Assembly (NCBI GenBank): GCA_946699065.1
Contig: CAMPDV010000043.1
Location: forward strand, 434,001-498,000
Reading direction: 5' to 3'
Source of the DNA: Loxodes magnus
Lineage: Eukaryota > Ciliophora > Karyorelictea > Loxodida > Loxodidae
Length of the DNA stretch: 64,000 bases
Numbering within the stretch: the first letter of the stretch is position 1; the number at the start of each line of letters is the position of its first letter. Both the position numbers and the translations under genes were made by a program. The notes under the pieces are model-generated. The model did not search any database. It had not been told where the DNA came from and worked only from the letters and a program-made list of their open reading frames with translations. This document shows positions 60,427 to 64,000 of the stretch, in pieces.

Positions 60427-62104
60427 ATGGGAGAGACATTAAGTTGCTGTGCTGAATCAAGAACAGAAAATTAAATGGGCATAAAAAAGAAAGACGAATA
60501 GAAGACGACATAACAAGCAACCAAAGATTAGGAAACAGAAGATGACAATGAAGAAGGAAATTAAGTATTAGGAAAAAAAGATCTTAACAGAAAGATGCTT
60601 AACCAATAATGCAAAAAATATATAAAACTTTTTCATGATCAAATTTTCGTATAGAAAGTTAGACCTTTTAAAGATATTTATCAAGAATTAGAACCTTTAA
60701 ACTAAAATGAAGAACAATATATTCATTTTGTTCAATACAAAAAAGTCTTTAATAAGCTAACAAACAGTCATTTTATGATGTAAGAGTTACCAAAAAGATC
60801 AAATAATGTTCTCTTTCTGAAGAAGATCTCAATTCTAAATCATCCTAATATTATTCATCTTTAAGAATATTTTGAAACATCATGGGAAAATTATATCATC
60901 TATGATTTAATTGAATATGGAGATCTATAAACCTTGATATAGAAGAGAGGAGAAGCTAAATAGGGTTTTGAAGAGGCTGAGGTTATTTGCGTGGCAAAAT
61001 AAATGCTTTAAGTATTAGCATATGCGCATGATAATAACTATATTTGCTTGAATGTATATCCAACTAACATTTTATTGAGTAAAGAAAATGACCCTAAAAG
61101 CGGTTTGAAGTTAGCTGGATTCAACTTTTCTGCCAGAATAGTTTTAAATAAAGTAAAAAATGCAAGTTATGATTTCAGTGATACGATTAGACCTCCTTCT
61201 GAATATTATTTTCCTCCTGAAAGTAGAGCGGCAAATCATAATAGTTTAGATTAAAAGTCCGATATATTTGCGTTGGCTGCTATTCTTTTTTAAATGATAA
61301 CTGGAGTCCAATGCTCTTAAATTAATGCTTCAGCTGATAATCTCATTCGCTAATGTCTTAAAAGTGTTTAACCTTAAATTTAGCCAGATTTTTATGACCT
61401 TCTTGTAAAAATGACTAAAAATGACCCTCTAGCAAGAATTACTGCTTTAGATGCTTTAAAGAATCCAATATTTACTGTAACTCCTCTGAATTAGGAGATT
61501 TGTAATGAGGTAATAAAGCAATTTCACAGGTTTAGAAAAGTAGGAGCAGTTAGATAATTCACTTACTCCTTCATAATATAGCAATATACTAAGAAAGATT
61601 AGAGAGAAAAAATAAACCAACTATTTTTATAATTTGATCAAGATATGGATGGTTATCTAGGGGAAAAAGACCTAATCAATATTTACAAAAGCAGCTCAAG
61701 GAAAGGAATTGACGTTCAACATAATAACGAAGTATAGAAACTTTTAAAAGAGTAGAGCCTATAGAAAAAGAAAGATTCAAATGGGAAGCATAAATTAGAG
61801 CTATACGGTAATTTATTTTTAATATTAAGAATTTGAGGCCATGTATTTGACAATGGATTAAGAATAATTTTAAAAGGCCAGCTAACTTTGCTTTTATAGC
61901 TTAGATTTTGTAAGTTAAAAATAATACAGAAAACAGGGTTAAAAAGAAATTTGAGCCTGGATAGATTTTTAAAAAGCATTTATGAATTCGGAAAACCATG
62001 ATAAACACATCAGAATTTTGTTTGATCTGTAAGATGAAGACAAAAGTGGAACGATTGAGTTTGAGGAGTTTATTTAGGCATTAAGATTTAAGATGCCAAA
62101 ATGA
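60427..62104 (+). CDS. CDPK-like pseudokinase with EF-hands and acylation-type N-terminus (~551 aa)
   Basis: ATG 60427; starts MGETLSCCAES, a myristoylation plus palmitoylation pattern common in CDPKs. Residues ~85-355 follow a Ser/Thr kinase fold (ISILNHPNIIHLQEYFE, IYDLIEYGDLQTLI, SDIFALAAILFQMITGV, ALDALKNPIF), but the active-site motifs are gone. The VAIK-type strand reads FMMQEL (Lys lost). The HRDLKPEN loop reads CLNVYPTN (His, Arg, Asp and Lys lost). The DFG region reads AGFNF (Asp lost). The C-terminal half has EF-hands: FDQDMDGYLGEKDL and DEDKSGTIEFEEF are good loops, KDSNGKHKLEL a weaker one. A 22-nt intron at 61808-61829 restores frame within the weaker hand; another near 61918 (gtaagtt...) is possible. 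Stop TGA 62102-62104 follows FKMPK. Likely a calcium-binding membrane scaffold without kinase activity. Confidence 0.85.
61808..61829 (+). other. 22-nt intron in the CDPK-like gene
   Basis: GT...AG segment starting gtaatttattttt and ending aatattaag. Its removal (1 modulo 3) joins HKLELY to EFEAMYLTMDQEQF and leads in frame to the final EF-hand DEDKSGTIEFEEF. Confidence 0.8.
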
Positions 62105-63903
62105 GAGAAAAACTAAAAACTGTGACTTTAAATAATAAAGTTATTATCTTATTAAATAATTAATCTTTTCAATATTAAATAGACAGAGATTTCTTTAACT
62201 ACTCTATCTCATATGATATAGATATTTAGCAACTTTACTATAACTTTTAGAAATTATAATTATTTTTAGTTTTAAGCAAAGCAATTTAAAATTATAGTTA
62301 AGTAAATTGATATTTTTATGTTTCTCTACTAAACTTAATTTATAATGTTATCAGATATCTTTAAGAAGGCTTTATATGGCTTATAGTTAAGTAATTTAAA
62401 CAAAATATTAAATCTAAAGTCTAAAATTATCTCTTTTCGGCTCAAAGATAAAGTAACTTTTTATCCATTTTTTAATTTATTCTATGAATTATAATCCTTT
62501 TCATTGTAGAAAGCTAGTAATTATGAAATATAAAGCTTCCTCATTTAGATTTGCTTTATCTTTAAATATTTTAAATTATTTTCTCAATAAAATCTTCTTA
62601 TTTAAAATATCTTATGCAGCTATATAATTAAGCTACTAGATACTTTTATTTATTTAAATAGGTAGTAAATTTGACTCTTCTTAAATTATTTGTTAAGATC
62701 AGTACAAAGGTTATAAGTTTATTCAATCTAAAGAATATTTTATATTTTACACTCTCTATTTTAGTAAGGTTGCTTTTTTATAACTATCTGTATGATGAAG
62801 CAAGAGTCTTTGATAAATTAATTAACCAGGTGTTTCAAATTAATATGGCAAGCTTTAAAAATTATATATTAGTTTCATTTCAAATGCCTGCTCATTAGAG
62901 CAGCTATATTGATTATTTTAAAGAAAAGCTTCTTATATACCCTAAGTAAGTTTCTATGAAATAAGGTTTACTTAACTTAAACAAGAACATCCTTCTTATT
63001 ACGGTTATAAATTAGTAGCTTGGCGTTTAATCTCTAATCAAAGCTACTTAGAATTAAAATTTAAAAGTGTAAGTAAATGATTGCTAGTGTAATAAGGAAC
63101 TGTTTATAGTTTATTTGCTAATAGATTAATTTACTATGCTCATAAATGTACTTTATAAAATAATAATAAGGACTTTGATTTTATATACCAGCTATTAAAT
63201 ATCTAGATTTATAGCTAAAATTTCTAAATGGAATTTATCCTTAAAACTTTAAATAAAAGAATCAACTATTAGAGAAGGAAGTTATTTTCAACTTAAAGAT
63301 AGAAAGAAGTAAGAGGAAGCAAAGATTACAGTATAACCTTAAAGACTAAGAAAAGCCAAGAAAATTTAGTTAACTCAATTCATTTAGATTAAATGATTTA
63401 TTACTAAAATAAGCCTAAAAATAAAGATTTCTTATTAGAGTCATTTGAGATTAAAAGATAGAAAGTATTAAAGAATGAATTATGATTAAAATATAATACT
63501 TTAATTTAATATGTTCTAAGTACTTTTAAACAGTCTATTAATAATACTTTATATAACCTATAAATAAACTTTATTTATTTAAGATTTCTAATTTGAATTC
63601 TCTGAATATTATAATTGTAGAGACTGAATCATAATAAATAAGAAGTTGAGCAATGAGATTAAAATTTTACTGAAAGCAAGATAATTGAAAGAAATATAAG
63701 TATTAAAGAGACTAGATGATGTACTATAGCTAAGAATGATATCATATTTATTTTAGTAACTTTCAAATAAGATAACTTTTATATAATCATCCCTCTCTTT
63801 GCTATGGCAATCTAATTAACTTAAATTTATATCTTAAACTACGTGATATGTCTTATTTTACCTTAAGTTTAATAAAGGGGCTAAAACTTGCACTCAAAAA
63901 TTA
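62105..63903. other. Intergenic region
   Basis: About 1.8 kb of AT-rich DNA. Open frames such as the one at 62671 have hydrophobic low-complexity translations typical of AT-rich noise. No convincing gene or RNA seen. Confidence 0.4.
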
Positions 63904-64000
63904 ATGAATTGTATTAAAAGCAAAAAAGTTAAGGAATATTTTGGAAGTGTTGCTATTAGAATAAATTAGGAGATTGAATTTAAACTAAATAAACATAAAA
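63904..64000 (+). CDS. Possible N-terminal end of a gene running off the window
   Basis: The last ~100 nt read in one frame from ATG 63904 as MNCIKSKKVKEYFGSVAIRI followed by charged residues to the edge, with codon use like the genes and unlike the adjacent spacer. An in-frame TGA lies upstream at 63844. The stretch is too short to identify. Confidence 0.35.

Noticed and set aside
62671-62898. 75-codon open frame downstream of the CDPK-like gene
   Set aside because: Leu/Phe/Ile/Tyr-rich translation typical of AT-rich non-coding DNA; no coding composition.
1-64000. tRNA, rRNA, CRISPR arrays, telomere repeats
   Set aside because: Looked for T-loop words (ggttcgaa-type), conserved rRNA stretches, spaced direct repeats and tandem C/A-rich repeats on both strands; none found by eye.

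Overview
The window is nuclear DNA of a ciliate that reads the genetic code unusually. In every recognisable gene TAA and TAG are glutamine and TGA is tryptophan, yet the genes with clear 3' ends stop at TGA. The Rab GTPase at 28523-29156 shows this best: its WDTAGQE motif is written with TGA for W and TAA for Q. This matches the karyorelict code known from Loxodes-type ciliates (NCBI table 27). The Condylostoma code (table 28) is the main alternative. Seven introns of only 16-22 nt (GT...AG) were placed from frame changes inside conserved proteins. A 64-kb stretch with many genes and no telomere repeats is not a nanochromosome. Standard-code ORF calls are nearly all fragments or antisense shadows here, so genes were called by reading both strands with TGA as the only stop.

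Layout. 1-6111 (-): a very large ankyrin/coiled-coil protein with a WF-motif repeat region, running off the left edge. 6515-7540 (+): a basic orphan. 7796-11151 (+): a leucine-rich-repeat protein with two 16-nt introns. 11896-15000 (-): a WNK-like kinase with degenerate catalytic motifs and an OSR1-C-like domain. 17425-19527 and 20101-22345 (+): tandem paralogues beginning MGSC, an acylation-type N-terminus. 23259-25214 (-): a B-box/EF-hand protein. 26141-27706 (+): a disordered orphan. 28523-29156 (-): a Rab GTPase. 29495-31417 (+): an orphan. 31887-33868 (-): a 5'-truncated, decayed LINE with a hairpin and (TTTA)n tail. 34414-35852 (+): an orphan. 36127-36648 (-): a small membrane protein. 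38772-52647 (+): a full-length HYDIN homologue of about 4,618 aa. 54000-54989 (+): an SGNH hydrolase fused to a UBA domain. 56293-56793 (-): an RNF5/RNF185-type RING ligase. 57500 to about 58720 or 59248 (+): an orphan. 60427-62104 (+): a CDPK-like pseudokinase with EF-hands. 63904-64000 (+): a possible partial gene.

How the genes fit together. HYDIN is an axonemal central-apparatus protein. The B-box/EF-hand protein and the CDPK-like pseudokinase point to calcium-linked scaffolding. Rab, RNF5-like and SGNH-UBA proteins suggest membrane traffic and ubiquitin functions. No operon-like logic is visible: many neighbours are divergent pairs separated by 0.3-2.4 kb of AT-rich DNA in which I see no gene. 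Two separate proteins look like pseudokinases. Several 3' ends are uncertain because TGA can be either sense or stop; these are marked in the entries.
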